From assembly GCF_000230995.2 (NCBI RefSeq), contig NC_019973.1:3858001-3922000 (forward strand): a stretch of 64,000 bases of DNA, in the 5' to 3' direction. The translations under genes were made by a program, and so were the position numbers. Positions within the stretch are counted from its first letter, which is position 1. Each line of letters starts with the position of its first letter. Positions 39,340 through 49,431 of this stretch are shown here, piece after piece. The notes beneath the pieces are model-generated. The model was not told where the DNA came from, searched no databases, and saw only the letters and a program-made list of their open reading frames with translations. The DNA comes from Mesorhizobium australicum WSM2073 (GTDB taxonomy: Bacteria > Pseudomonadota > Alphaproteobacteria > Rhizobiales > Rhizobiaceae).

Positions 39340-40440
39340 TCATCCTTTGCGGTAGCGATGAGGGGTGAAGGGCAGAGAACTGACATCGACTGGGATCTTC
39401 GTGCCGCGCACGTCGGCGAAAATCCGCGTTCCGGGCTTTGCCAGCGGCGTGGAGACATAACCCATGGCGACCGGATGGCCGGCGGAAGGGCCGAAGCCGC
39501 CCGATGTGACATGGCCGGCAGGATTGCCGTCGGTTTCGAACAGCGCGGCACCGGCGCGCACCGGCTGGCGACCCTCCGGTTTCAGCCCGACGCGCTTCTG
39601 CGCCGGACCACGTTCCACGGCGGCGCGCAAGGCGTCGGCGCCAATGAAGGTGCCGGAGGCACGGATTTCTTTCGGGATCGCCCACATCAGCGCCGCCGCG
39701 GCCGGGTCGGTCTCGGGCGTGATGTCCTGGCCGTGCAGGCAGAGGCCGGCCTCCAGCCGCAGGCTGTCGCGCGCGGCAAGGCCGATCCAAAGCACGCGTT
39801 CATCCTCCAGCAGCTTGGTGACAAGGTCACGCGCATCGGCTTCCGGCAGGCCGATCTCGAAACCGTCCTCGCCGGTGTAGCCGGACCGGCTCATGAACCA
39901 GTTTTTTCGCGGCTCGACCCCATGCATGAACAGCAGCGAGCCGGTCTCGATGCCGGCGCGGGAGAGTGCAGCCCAGGCTTCGGGACCCTGGATCGCCAGG
40001 AAGACGCGGTCGAGCGGCTCGACCTTCACCTCGAAATCGGTCGCCAGGGCGCGCAAATGCTTTTCGTCGGCGACGGCATTGCCGGCATTGGCGACCACCA
40101 TGAACCTGGTGTCGCCGAGCCGGGTGACGATCAGGTCGTCGAGAATGCGGCCTGCTTCGTTCAGGAAAAAGGATAGCTTTGACTGCGAGATTTCGAGCGC
40201 GCCGGCGTCCAGCGGGCAGGCGCGGTTCAACAGCGCAACCGCTTCCGGGCCACTGACCTCGAACAGTTTCATATGCGAGATGTCGAACAACCCCGCATGC
40301 TCGCGGGTGTGAAGATGCTCTTTCATGACGCCGGCCGGATAGGTCAGCGGCATCGACCAGCCGGCAAAGGCGCCGAAGCGCGCTCCGGCAGCCGCATGAA
40401 TATCTTCGAGGGGAAGGTGTTTGTCGTCGTCGCCCGTCAT
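39340..40440 (-). CDS. gcvT: Glycine cleavage system aminomethyltransferase, T-protein
   Basis: Transfers the methylene group from GcvH to tetrahydrofolate and releases ammonia. 366 residues. Family motifs are [16 protein letters not shown] (about 27-42), [31 protein letters not shown] and [16 protein letters not shown], with the catalytic Asp in the DISHM region. First gene of the operon; the ATG lies 51 bases from the riboswitch end. Confidence 0.96.
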   Translation of the reverse strand: MTGDDDKHLPLEDIHAAAGARFGAFAGWSMPLTYPAGVMKEHLHTREHAGLFDISHMKLFEVSGPEAVALLNRACPLDAGALEISQSKLSFFLNEAGRILDDLIVTRLGDTRFMVVANAGNAVADEKHLRALATDFEVKVEPLDRVFLAIQGPEAWAALSRAGIETGSLLFMHGVEPRKNWFMSRSGYTGEDGFEIGLPEADARDLVTKLLEDERVLWIGLAARDSLRLEAGLCLHGQDITPETDPAAAALMWAIPKEIRASGTFIGADALRAAVERGPAQKRVGLKPEGRQPVRAGAALFETDGNPAGHVTSGGFGPSAGHPVAMGYVSTPLAKPGTRIFADVRGTKIPVDVSSLPFTPHRYRKG

Positions 40441-40490
40441 GTCGCCTCCAGAGTCGCACGCAATCGGCCGCTGATGGCGACCAGTCCGTG

Positions 40491-40675
40491 CCCCTCTGTC
40501 TGAAGCCTGAGAGACTCGCGCAGCCGGAACTCTGTCAGCGGCGCTTACACCTTCGGCGCGGGGGCAAGCCCCGACTTTCCAGAGTGTCTTTCCCGTCTAC
40601 GGTTCTTTTGCCTGAGAGATTTCGGGCGATTTCCCCTTCGGCGGCAGCTCTCGCTGCTCTCTCCCGCAAACAGGT
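40491..40675 (-). promoter_or_regulatory. Tandem glycine riboswitch upstream of gcvT
   Basis: Read on the minus strand, two glycine aptamers lie in series. The first (about 40592-40666) has GGGAGAG, the core CCGAAGGGG, and ATCTCTCAGGCAAAAG followed by an ACGGG closing strand. The second (about 40491-40586) has ACTCTGG, the core CCGAAGGTG, and GTCTCTCAGGC followed by GACAGAGGGG. Glycine binding normally turns on cleavage genes. The family is well known; the expression platform is in the last 50 bases before gcvT and I cannot resolve a terminator there, so translational control is possible. Confidence 0.94.
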
Positions 40676-40850
40676 AGGACTCAAAACCCTGAGCCCTCGA
40701 CGCGCCATCCATAGCCCGTCGACGACACCTTGTCACCTCCCAGCGACATTGTTCTGACAAGTCTTCGCTAACCACGCCGTTTGCCGGTTTTTCAAGACAC
40801 TCCTGATAAAGCTGACCGATGTGACGCGTTGGGGCGGACGGGGACGACAG

Positions 40851-41852
40851 ATGGGCGAGTTGATCATGAGTGCTCCGGTGGCGGGGCTGACTTCGAAGAA
40901 CCGCATTGCTTCAGAGGACGTCGTGATGCTGCGCCGCGACGTGTTCGCCGACGGCGTGGTGAGCCGGGGCGAAGCCGAGGCCTTGTTCGCGCTCAACCAG
41001 ACGGCGCGGGACAAATGCGCGGAATGGGCGCCGTTCTTCGTCGAGGCGGTCACCGACTACATCGTTCATCAGGAAAAGCCCTTGGGCTACATTTCGGGGG
41101 AGAATGCCGACTGGCTGGTCCGCACGATTTCGCGCGACGGCATGGTCGACAGCCGGACCGAACTCGAATTGCTGGTCCATGTGCTGGAAGAGGCGAAATC
41201 CTCGCCGAGCCGGCTTTGCGTCTACGCGCTGGAGCAGGTCGCCCACGCCGTCGTCGACGGTAAGGGACCGCTGATGCTCGGCGGCGCGCTGGTGCCCGGA
41301 CTGGTCGCCGGGGCCGAAGTCGAGCTTTTGCGCCGCATCCTCCATGCCCATGGTGGCGACGGCAACATCGCCATCACCCAGGCCGAGGCCGAGGTGCTGT
41401 TCAGGATCAACGAGCGGACCGCCCAGGCCAATAACGATCCGTCGTGGAACGACCTGTTCGTCAAGGCGATCGCCAATTTCGTCATGTGCTCGGCCGGTTA
41501 TGAGGCGCCCACCCGCGAGGTGGCGCTGCGCCAGGAAACTTTCCTCGATCATACCGATCCGGAAATCGGCGGCTTCTTCAGCCGCATGGTCTCCGGCGGT
41601 CTTGCCGGTGTCATCGAGGCCTACCGCTCTCCTGACGACATAGAGACCGAATGGGAGGCCAAGAACAGGGCCGCCGAGGCGCTGGCCCGCCGTGCCGAGA
41701 CGATCGATGCCTGTGAGGCAAAGTGGCTGGTCGGACATATCGGGGTGAACCGGCCTCTTTACGAGAATGAGCGTGCGCTGCTGACCCTGATCAAGCATGC
41801 CTCGCCGGAAATTCATCCGGCGCTGAAGCCGTTGCTCGACAAGGTTGCCTAA
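40851..41852 (+). CDS. Cytosolic protein with duplicated AB-AB helical repeats, function unknown
   Basis: About 333 residues from ATG 40851 (GTG 40821 and ATG 40866 are alternatives). No signal or membrane segment. An A unit, LRRDVFADGVVSRGEAEALFALN (about 28-50), recurs as LRRILHAHGGDGNIAITQAEAEVLFRIN (about 163-190). A B unit, WLVRTISRDGMVDSRTELELL (about 88-108), recurs as WLVGHIGVNRPLYENERALL near the C-terminus. The DG…(V/I)…E spacing in three units recalls TerB-type or EF-hand-like acidic loops, but the calcium ligands are incomplete. No function assigned. Its stop overlaps the convergent GNAT stop by four bases. Confidence 0.7.
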   Translation: MGELIMSAPVAGLTSKNRIASEDVVMLRRDVFADGVVSRGEAEALFALNQTARDKCAEWAPFFVEAVTDYIVHQEKPLGYISGENADWLVRTISRDGMVDSRTELELLVHVLEEAKSSPSRLCVYALEQVAHAVVDGKGPLMLGGALVPGLVAGAEVELLRRILHAHGGDGNIAITQAEAEVLFRINERTAQANNDPSWNDLFVKAIANFVMCSAGYEAPTREVALRQETFLDHTDPEIGGFFSRMVSGGLAGVIEAYRSPDDIETEWEAKNRAAEALARRAETIDACEAKWLVGHIGVNRPLYENERALLTLIKHASPEIHPALKPLLDKVA

Positions 41853-42289
41853 GCCCCGCCGTCCGCTGCTATCGTTTTGCAAAGAATGATATTGGAATGG
41901 CCTTCGGGCCATCCCGAGAATTCGGCCATACGCTCGAAGCCAGCCTTTTCATAGAGATCTGGTGCCTGGAAGTCGTGGCTGGAGACCCAGATTTTCCTGA
42001 CACCGCGATCGGCGGCCTCCGCGACAAAGGCGTCTAGCAACTGCCTTGCGTAGCCGCGACCTCGGTGAGCCTCGTCTATCCACATCAAGGTCAGTTCGGA
42101 CGTGCCCGCCCAGGAATAGCCGGCGGCTACTCCGACCGCGTGTCCCGCACCATCGCGGATGACAAAGGTCAGCCCTCGGTCATCGTCGCGGTCGATCATA
42201 CGTCGGTTATCGCGGTTGAGACGATCCTCGAGCGAACTCAATTCCATGGGGGACAAGTCGTGCTCGGCCCGTATGCGAGGGACCGTCAA
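41849..42289 (-). CDS. GNAT-family N-acetyltransferase
   Basis: 146-residue acetyltransferase with the acetyl-CoA motif A in LMWIDEAHRGRGYARQLLDAF (R-G-x-G-Y; about residues 70-90), followed by motif B-like DFQAPDLYEKAGFERM. Starts at TTG 42289, which overlaps the stop of the upstream molybdo-oxidoreductase (TTGA), so translation looks coupled; an internal ATG at 42247 is the alternative. The substrate is unknown, and the link to the oxidoreductase is by coupling only. Confidence 0.8.
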   Translation of the reverse strand: MTVPRIRAEHDLSPMELSSLEDRLNRDNRRMIDRDDDRGLTFVIRDGAGHAVGVAAGYSWAGTSELTLMWIDEAHRGRGYARQLLDAFVAEAADRGVRKIWVSSHDFQAPDLYEKAGFERMAEFSGWPEGHSNIILCKTIAADGGA

Positions 42290-43077
42290 ATCCCGCCATA
42301 CCAGTCATAGCCGTTGTCTTCCCAATAGCCGCCCCGGCCGCCGCCGATAGTGGCGAAGCCATCGACCAGTTCGATCTTGTAGAGATATTTCGGCATTTTG
42401 TAGCCGAGCTGGCGCTCGACGCGGACACGCAGCGGCGCGCCGTTTTCGACCGGCAGCGGCTTGCCGTTCAGGCCGTAGGCAAGGATCGTTTGCGGATGGC
42501 GGGCATCGATGAGGTCGATCGTGCCGTAATATTTGATGTCGCCTGACAGGCTGCGGTCGATCGTGTCGAGGCAATGGAACATGACATAGCGGGCCTGTGG
42601 CTTGACCACCGCCTGGTCGAGCAGCAGCGCCAGTGGCGTGCCGGTCCATTTGGCGATGCAACTCCAGCCTTCGACGCAATCGTGTCGGGTGATCTGGGTG
42701 CGGCTCGGCATGTTCATGAGCTGCTCGCGGGTGAGTGACAGCGGCTTTTCCACGAGGCCTGACACCTCCAGTCGCCAATCGGCGAAGTTGTTGGCGAGCA
42801 GGGCCTTGTAAGCGTCGTCGTCCGGCGCGGTCACGCCGTTCGGCCGCATTGGCTGACGGATATCAGCCTCGGTGAATTCGGGCGCCAGCGAATTGCCGCC
42901 GCCGAGCAACCGTTGTGCCTTGTGGGTCAGGCCATTGGCGTTTTCGAGGAAGCTGCGCAGGCCGCTGCCGATGCTGAGCTGGCTGTCGAAGGCGTCGCAG
43001 CCCGACAGCATGATGCCGGACGCGCCGAGGCCGGTGGCGGTGAGGAACTTTCGGCGGCTTATCTCAAATTTCGCCAT
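42286..43077 (-). CDS. Molybdopterin-dependent oxidoreductase (sulfite-oxidase fold, MsrP/YedY-like)
   Basis: 263 residues. A twin-arginine signal, SRRKFLTATGLGASGIMLSGC (about 5-25), implies folded export with its cofactor. The sulfite-oxidase-type molybdenum domain is seen in LTREQLMNMPSRTQITRHDC, CVEGW (the Mo-ligand Cys, about residue 133) and GYKMPKYLYKIELVDGF. It is shorter than E. coli MsrP. The upstream gene encodes a cytochrome b-type membrane protein that can be its electron donor. A periplasmic reductase, perhaps for oxidised methionine, is a guess. Confidence 0.82.
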   Translation of the reverse strand: MAKFEISRRKFLTATGLGASGIMLSGCDAFDSQLSIGSGLRSFLENANGLTHKAQRLLGGGNSLAPEFTEADIRQPMRPNGVTAPDDDAYKALLANNFADWRLEVSGLVEKPLSLTREQLMNMPSRTQITRHDCVEGWSCIAKWTGTPLALLLDQAVVKPQARYVMFHCLDTIDRSLSGDIKYYGTIDLIDARHPQTILAYGLNGKPLPVENGAPLRVRVERQLGYKMPKYLYKIELVDGFATIGGGRGGYWEDNGYDWYGGI

Positions 43078-43078
43078 C

Positions 43079-43960
43079 TCAGGCACTCCTCTCGGACGTT
43101 TTGTCGTCATGCACGGGAGGATCAGTGCGGTACCAGCCGGTAATGATCGAGCGCAGTTCGTTGATCGGGCCGGCGGCGAGGATCATCAGGATGTGAATGA
43201 CGAAGAAGGCGACCAGCAGCACCATGACGGTGAAATGGATGGTGCGTGCCGTCTGCCGGCCACCGGTCAATTCATTGAGGAAGGGCAGCACCGAATTCAT
43301 GCTCGGCGACATTGCAAGGCCGGTGATGATCATCAGTGGCAAGAGCACGAACAGCACGCCGCCATAGGCCATCTTCTGCAGCGTGTTGTATTCGCGCGTG
43401 TGGTGGAATTTCAGCCTGGCGTGGTTGGCGATGTCCCGGGGCAAGCGTTTGAGGTCATCCAGGCGAGGCGCCAGATCGCGGCGGATGTGGCCGTTGATCA
43501 GGCTGGCGACGAGCCAGACGATCAAGGTCGTCGTCAATATCCAGGCGAAGAAGAAATGGATCACGCGGGCGGTGCCGAGGTCATAGTAGGACGGGATCGT
43601 CGCCCAGGACGGGAAACCGCGCGCCGTCTCGTTACCGGTCGGGCCCGACCAGCCAAGGACGCCTGTCGTGTCGAAGCGGTGGCCGAAGATTTCGGTGTAG
43701 CCGCGCGGCCCGGCATTGGTGTTTTCGGCGCCTATGGCGAAAATGGTGTTGTTGTAGTCGAAGCCGGATTGCTTGCCGATGTAGAGCTGCGGCCGGGCAT
43801 TGAAGATCTGCAGGCCGGACAGCAGCATGAAAAACAACGAGATGGCCCAGAGCCAGTGTGTCAGCCGCGTCCAGCGCGACTGCCGGTAGATCAATGTTTT
43901 CTCTTTTGACGCGGGGGCGCCCGGTCCAATTTCGGATTGGCTTCTGGCAACCGATTCCAT
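43079..43960 (-). CDS. Cytochrome b561-type membrane electron-transfer protein
   Basis: 293 residues with four transmembrane helices: RLTHWLWAISLFFMLLSGLQI (about 32-52), VIHFFFAWILTTTLIVWLVASL (about 132-153), the AYGGVLFVLLPLMIITGLAM helix (about 198-217) and HFTVMVLLVAFFVIHILMI (about 242-260). His residues suited to two heme b groups occur in these helices (THW, IHF, IHFT, IHI). It starts the operon and ends one base before the molybdo-enzyme ATG, so the pair likely passes quinone electrons to the periplasmic enzyme. Confidence 0.85.
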   Translation of the reverse strand: MESVARSQSEIGPGAPASKEKTLIYRQSRWTRLTHWLWAISLFFMLLSGLQIFNARPQLYIGKQSGFDYNNTIFAIGAENTNAGPRGYTEIFGHRFDTTGVLGWSGPTGNETARGFPSWATIPSYYDLGTARVIHFFFAWILTTTLIVWLVASLINGHIRRDLAPRLDDLKRLPRDIANHARLKFHHTREYNTLQKMAYGGVLFVLLPLMIITGLAMSPSMNSVLPFLNELTGGRQTARTIHFTVMVLLVAFFVIHILMILAAGPINELRSIITGWYRTDPPVHDDKTSERSA

Positions 43961-44057
43961 CTTGTCTGGTCTCCCGGCCTTGCGGCTTGTCCTAAGCGTT
44001 CATTGTCCTCTTGATACGTCGCGATCCAAACCGATGTTTCATGCGATCACGGATTTA

Positions 44058-44735
44058 TTACGGACCGCCCAGGCTGACGGCGAGATTGACGGCGGCGGCG
44101 ACGATGACCGTGTTGAAGAAGAACGACAGGACCGAGTGGACAAGCACGACGCAGCGCATGTGCGTCGTCGAGATGTTTGTGTCGGCGGTCTGCGCCGTCA
44201 TGCCGATGACGGTAGAGAAATAGAGGAAATCCCAGCCTTCGGGGCGTTTGTCGCCCGGGAACAGCAGGCCGCCGACCGGAATCTTCTTATTGGTGCCGGC
44301 GTCGACCGCGTCGCCGTCCATCCAGTAGACATGGGCATAGTGGAGCGCTGCCATGGCATGGATGGTGAACCAGCCGAGCGGGATCGACAGCAGTGCGAAG
44401 CCGAGTTCGATCGGGTGATCCCCATCCTTGCGATTGATCAGCAGGAACAGGGAGACAAGGGCAACGCCGACGACAACGAGCGTGACCGCGAAGATCACCA
44501 GCACCGGCTGATCGGTGGCGCGTGCATTCTTGCTCAGGTACTTGCCGGTGAATTTGGGCATCTGGCTGACGACAAGAAGGACGTAAGCGGCAAAAAATAT
44601 GTTGGCGCCGATTGAATAGGCGAGTGGGGCGTGCAGCAGCAGCGCCACAAGCAGCGCAAACGCACCGATACAGGCCGACACCGCGAACAGCATGTGGCGC
44701 TGCATCGGTTTCTTGATCGGGGTTTCGGCGGCCAT
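44058..44735 (-). CDS. DUF1345 membrane protein
   Basis: 225 residues from ATG 44735, which follows AGGTGGAG. Five hydrophobic helices (about 20-38, 43-62, 80-102, 112-130, 200-220). Family segments are HAMAALHYAHVYW and GGLLFPGDKRPEGWDFLYFSTVIGMTAQTADT with HMRCVVLVHSVLSFFFNTVIVA, matching the DUF1345 family. Late part resembles the pore/filter half of ion-channel folds only superficially. No known function. It is 97 bases downstream of the cytochrome gene start, on the same strand. Confidence 0.85.
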   Translation of the reverse strand: MAAETPIKKPMQRHMLFAVSACIGAFALLVALLLHAPLAYSIGANIFFAAYVLLVVSQMPKFTGKYLSKNARATDQPVLVIFAVTLVVVGVALVSLFLLINRKDGDHPIELGFALLSIPLGWFTIHAMAALHYAHVYWMDGDAVDAGTNKKIPVGGLLFPGDKRPEGWDFLYFSTVIGMTAQTADTNISTTHMRCVVLVHSVLSFFFNTVIVAAAVNLAVSLGGP

Positions 44736-44765
44736 GGCGGTCTCCACCTGGATGGCGCTTTGTTG

Positions 44766-45233
44766 CTAGCCCGGTGTGGCGGATTTCAGCGCGCGCCGCA
44801 AGATGCGGTCAAGTTCACCCAGGAACCGGGAACGATCCTGCGGCGCGAAGCTGGCATTGTAGCCCTTGCTCTCGCCGGTTTCGCGCAAATGCTGTTTGAG
44901 GTCCCGCATCGCCACCGCCATGCCGATCGTCTCGGGCGTGAACGGCCGCCCGGTCGGTCCAAGCACATGCGCGCCGAGCGCCACCGTGCGGGCGGCGAGC
45001 GGAATGTCCGCCGTCACCACGATGTCGTTGGGCTTGGTGTTCTCGACGATCCAGTCGTCGGCGGCATCGGCACTCTTGGAGACCACGACATTGCGGATCA
45101 TCGGGTCGCGGGAGGGGCGCAGACCGCCATTGGAAACATAGGTGACGACGACGCCATGGCGCTCGGCGACCTTTTCTACCTCCGCCTTGACCGGGCAGGC
45201 GTCGGCGTCGACGTAGATGGCGGGTGCGGGCAT
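44766..45233 (-). CDS. YaiI/YqxD family protein (DUF188)
   Basis: 155-residue predicted NYN/PIN-like nuclease-fold protein. It opens with IYVDADACPVKAEVEKVA (Asp cluster at the putative metal site), followed by TADIPLAARTVALGAHVLGPTGRPFT, both diagnostic of the family. Biochemical activity is not established. It is downstream of the gfa/adhI pair, separated by a hairpin, and 30 bases upstream of the DUF1345 gene. Confidence 0.88.
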   Translation of the reverse strand: MPAPAIYVDADACPVKAEVEKVAERHGVVVTYVSNGGLRPSRDPMIRNVVVSKSADAADDWIVENTKPNDIVVTADIPLAARTVALGAHVLGPTGRPFTPETIGMAVAMRDLKQHLRETGESKGYNASFAPQDRSRFLGELDRILRRALKSATPG

Positions 45234-45250
45234 TGTCTCTCCGGAAACGA

Positions 45251-45280
45251 GCAAGGGCCGGAAACATATCCGGCCCTTGC
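45251..45280 (-). terminator. Terminator hairpin downstream of gfa
   Basis: Perfect 12-bp stem (GCAAGGGCCGGA / TCCGGCCCTTGC) with a six-base loop, between the gfa stop and the DUF188 start. On the minus strand it is followed by TCGTTTCC, so it is a plausible terminator of the adhI-gfa transcript. Confidence 0.6.
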
Positions 45281-45297
45281 CTGAAATCTCTCGGTGG

Positions 45298-45867
45298 TCA
45301 GGCCGGCAGGGCGCCGGACTTCTTGGCCGTCCAGGTGGCGATATAGTCCATCAGGCCCGGATTGAGGCAGTCATAGGGTTCCAGCCCGATCGTCCTCAGC
45401 CTGCCGCGAATGCCGTCCATGCGGCTTGGGTCGACACCCGATTCAATGATCGAGGAGACGAAGGCGGTGAAGCCCGGAGGCGACCAGCCGTCTTCCTCGA
45501 AGCGCTCGGGATGGATGAAGGACAGGCCCTTGAACGGATGGTCGCGCTCGACCGGCCCGTGCATGTGGACGCCGCATTGGGTGCAGGCATGACGCTGGAT
45601 CAGCGCCGAGGGGTCGACCACCTTGAGCTTGTCGCCATTCTCGGTGACGGTGACATCGCCGGTGCCGGCAACGGCCACCACCGAGAACACAGCACCGTCC
45701 GGCTTCCAGCATTTGGTGCAGCCGCAGGCGTGGTTGTGGGCGATCTGGCCCTTGACCTTCACCTTGACCGGCTTGCTGGTGCAGGCGCAGACCAGCGTGC
45801 CGCCGGCAAAGCTGGCGCTCTCCTTGGGCAGCCCATTGTCGATCTTTGGATGCAGTTTCTCCGCCAT
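45298..45867 (-). CDS. gfa: S-(hydroxymethyl)glutathione synthase (glutathione-dependent formaldehyde-activating enzyme)
   Basis: Speeds condensation of formaldehyde with glutathione. 189 residues, full length. Zn-binding cysteines fall in [10 protein letters not shown] (about 26-35), HACGCTKCW (about 47-55) and [13 protein letters not shown] (about 94-106), the Gfa arrangement. ATG 45867 follows GGGAGGAGAG. It is 68 bases after the adhI stop on the same strand, giving a complete formaldehyde-to-formyl-glutathione module. Confidence 0.93.
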   Translation of the reverse strand: MAEKLHPKIDNGLPKESASFAGGTLVCACTSKPVKVKVKGQIAHNHACGCTKCWKPDGAVFSVVAVAGTGDVTVTENGDKLKVVDPSALIQRHACTQCGVHMHGPVERDHPFKGLSFIHPERFEEDGWSPPGFTAFVSSIIESGVDPSRMDGIRGRLRTIGLEPYDCLNPGLMDYIATWTAKKSGALPA

Positions 45868-45935
45868 TGTTTCTCTCCTCCCATGTTTCACCACAGGGGT
45901 CGCTGGCCGGATGGCCGGCGGCGTGTGGCTGTCTT

Positions 45936-47063
<1,128 letters not shown>

Positions 47064-47311
47064 CGGGCAATTCCTCCAAAGGCGATTTTGAGCCAAGGTT
47101 TCAGGTTTTGAGCTGCTCATCAACTCTCAGATGAGACGAAATCTTGGCTTTCTTGACGCAGCTAGCACACCGTCGACAACCAGCCCGGCTCGGCAGGGGA
47201 GTGCGACGGAGCATCGGGAGGGACGCCCGCCATGTCGTCCACTGCGGCACTTGAGACCTGGCGACATAGTCCATAGAACTGAACCATCCGCCGGAGGGGA
47301 ATTCTGCCCGC

Positions 47312-49324
47312 ATGTTCACCAGGATCCTGATCGCCAATCGTGGCGAGATCGCCTGCCGCGTCATCAGGACGGCGCGCAAGATGGGCATTGCCACGGTCGC
47401 CGTCTATTCCGACGCCGATCGCGATGCCGTGCATGTCGAAATGGCCGACGAAGCGGTGCATATCGGGCCGTCGCCTGCCGCGCAGAGCTACCTCGTTCCT
47501 GAAAAGATCATCGCGGCCTGCAAGGCGACGGGCGCTCAGGCCGTGCATCCCGGCTATGGCTTCCTGTCCGAGCGAGCCGCGTTCTGCGAAGCCCTGGAAG
47601 CGGAAGGCATCGTCTTCATCGGGCCGAAACCCAGGGCAATCAAGGCGATGGGCGACAAGATCGAGTCGAAGAAGTTCGCCAACGCTGCCGAGGTTTCGAC
47701 GGTTCCGGGTTGGCTCGGCGTCATCGAGAATGCCGATCACGCCGAAAAGATCGCCGGCGAGATCGGCTATCCCGTGATGATCAAGGCCTCGGCCGGTGGC
47801 GGTGGCAAAGGCATGCGCATCGCCTGGGAACAGTCGGAAGTACGCGACGGATTTGACCGGGCGCGCTCGGAAGCCAAGAGTTCGTTCGGCGACGACCGTG
47901 TCTTCATCGAAAAGTTCGTGGTCGACCCGCGTCACATCGAAATCCAGGTGCTGGCCGACGGGCATGGCAACGCGCTCTATCTTGGCGAACGCGAATGCTC
48001 GATCCAGCGCCGCAATCAGAAGGTGGCGGAAGAGGCGCCGTCGCCCTTCCTCGATGCCAAGACGCGCAAGGCGATGGGCGAGCAGTCGGTGGCGTTGGCC
48101 AGGGCTGTCGACTACCAGAGCGCCGGCACCGTCGAGTTCATCGTCGACAAGGACAAGAACTTCTATTTCCTTGAAATGAATACACGATTGCAGGTCGAGC
48201 ATCCGGTGACCGAACTCGTCACCGGCATCGATCTGGTCGAGCAGATGATCCGCGTCGCCGCCGGCGAAAAGCTCGCCTTGAAGCAGAGCGACATCAAGCT
48301 GAACGGCTGGGCGGTGGAAAGCCGGCTCTACGCCGAGGACCCCTATCGCAATTTCCTGCCGTCGATCGGCCGGCTGACACGCTACCGGCCACCCGAGGAA
48401 GGCCGCTTCGGCGATGTCGTCATCCGCAACGACACCGGTGTCACCGAAGGCTCGGAAATCTCCATGTTCTACGATCCGATGCTGGCCAAGCTGTGCACCT
48501 GGGCTCCGACGCGGCTCGAGGCCATCGACGCCATGTCGGAAGCGCTGGACAGCTTTGTCGTCGACGGCATCGAGCACAACATACCGTTCCTGGCGGCGCT
48601 GATGCAGCATCCACGCTGGCGGGAAGGGGCGATATCGACCGGCTTCATCGCGGAGGAATATCCCGACGGTTTTGCCCCCGTCGTGCCGAACAGCGAGGAA
48701 AAAGCCGTTCTGGCATCGATCGCGACCGCGGTGGAACTGCTGCGCCGCGATCGTCTCGACCGGCTGGGCGGGCGGCTGGCGCCGCATTCGGGAGCGCTCA
48801 AGCGCGACTGGGTGGTGAAGATCGGCGAAGAGTATTTGTCGGCGTCGATCCTCGAAGGCATGATTTCCATCCCGATGGAAATGGACCTGTCCATCGATGG
48901 CGGCAAGGCGCTGACAGTTTCGTCCGATTGGCGGCCCGGCGATCTCATCTGGCGCGGCACGGTCGGCAAGCGCAGGGTTGCCGCCCAGATCCGTCCTGTC
49001 GCCAATGGCCTCCGCATCGCCTGGAAAGGCATGTCGGTGACCGCGCGCGCCATGCTGCCGCGCACCGCCGAATTGGAACGGCTGATGCCGGAGAAAATAG
49101 CGCCGGACACGTCGAAACTGCTGCTCTGCCCGATGCCGGGCCTCGTCGTGTCGATCGCCGTTGTCGAAGGCCAGGAGGTCAAGGCGGGCGAGACGCTGGC
49201 CGTGGTCGAGGCGATGAAGATGGAAAACGTTCTGCGCGCCGAGCGCGACCTCGTCGTGGCGAAACTCAATGCCAAGCCGGGCGACAGCCTGGCCGTCGAC
49301 GCGGTGATCATGGAATTCGCCTGA
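47312..49324 (+). CDS. pccA: Acetyl/propionyl-CoA carboxylase, alpha (biotin carboxylase/biotin carrier) subunit
   Basis: 670 residues. Biotin carboxylase domain (1-445) with RILIANRGEIACRVIRTA, the ATP-grasp loop KASAGGGGKGMR and FLEMNTRLQVEHPVTE. A biotin-transfer middle domain follows. The C-terminal biotinyl domain (about 600-670) has the biotinylated Lys in VVEAMKMEN. The length and middle domain fit propionyl-CoA carboxylase alpha best; methylcrotonyl-CoA carboxylase is the alternative. The beta subunit is not adjacent. Propionyl-CoA carboxylation feeds the methylmalonyl route. Confidence 0.9.
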   Translation: MFTRILIANRGEIACRVIRTARKMGIATVAVYSDADRDAVHVEMADEAVHIGPSPAAQSYLVPEKIIAACKATGAQAVHPGYGFLSERAAFCEALEAEGIVFIGPKPRAIKAMGDKIESKKFANAAEVSTVPGWLGVIENADHAEKIAGEIGYPVMIKASAGGGGKGMRIAWEQSEVRDGFDRARSEAKSSFGDDRVFIEKFVVDPRHIEIQVLADGHGNALYLGERECSIQRRNQKVAEEAPSPFLDAKTRKAMGEQSVALARAVDYQSAGTVEFIVDKDKNFYFLEMNTRLQVEHPVTELVTGIDLVEQMIRVAAGEKLALKQSDIKLNGWAVESRLYAEDPYRNFLPSIGRLTRYRPPEEGRFGDVVIRNDTGVTEGSEISMFYDPMLAKLCTWAPTRLEAIDAMSEALDSFVVDGIEHNIPFLAALMQHPRWREGAISTGFIAEEYPDGFAPVVPNSEEKAVLASIATAVELLRRDRLDRLGGRLAPHSGALKRDWVVKIGEEYLSASILEGMISIPMEMDLSIDGGKALTVSSDWRPGDLIWRGTVGKRRVAAQIRPVANGLRIAWKGMSVTARAMLPRTAELERLMPEKIAPDTSKLLLCPMPGLVVSIAVVEGQEVKAGETLAVVEAMKMENVLRAERDLVVAKLNAKPGDSLAVDAVIMEFA

Positions 49325-49431
49325 ACGGCTGGAAGCCTGTGGGTCGGTAGTCGTTTGTGCTGGACTGGTATCGCCCGGTCCCGGACAATACATCTCCATC
49401 GACTCAAGTCTTACGGACAGCGCGAGAAACC

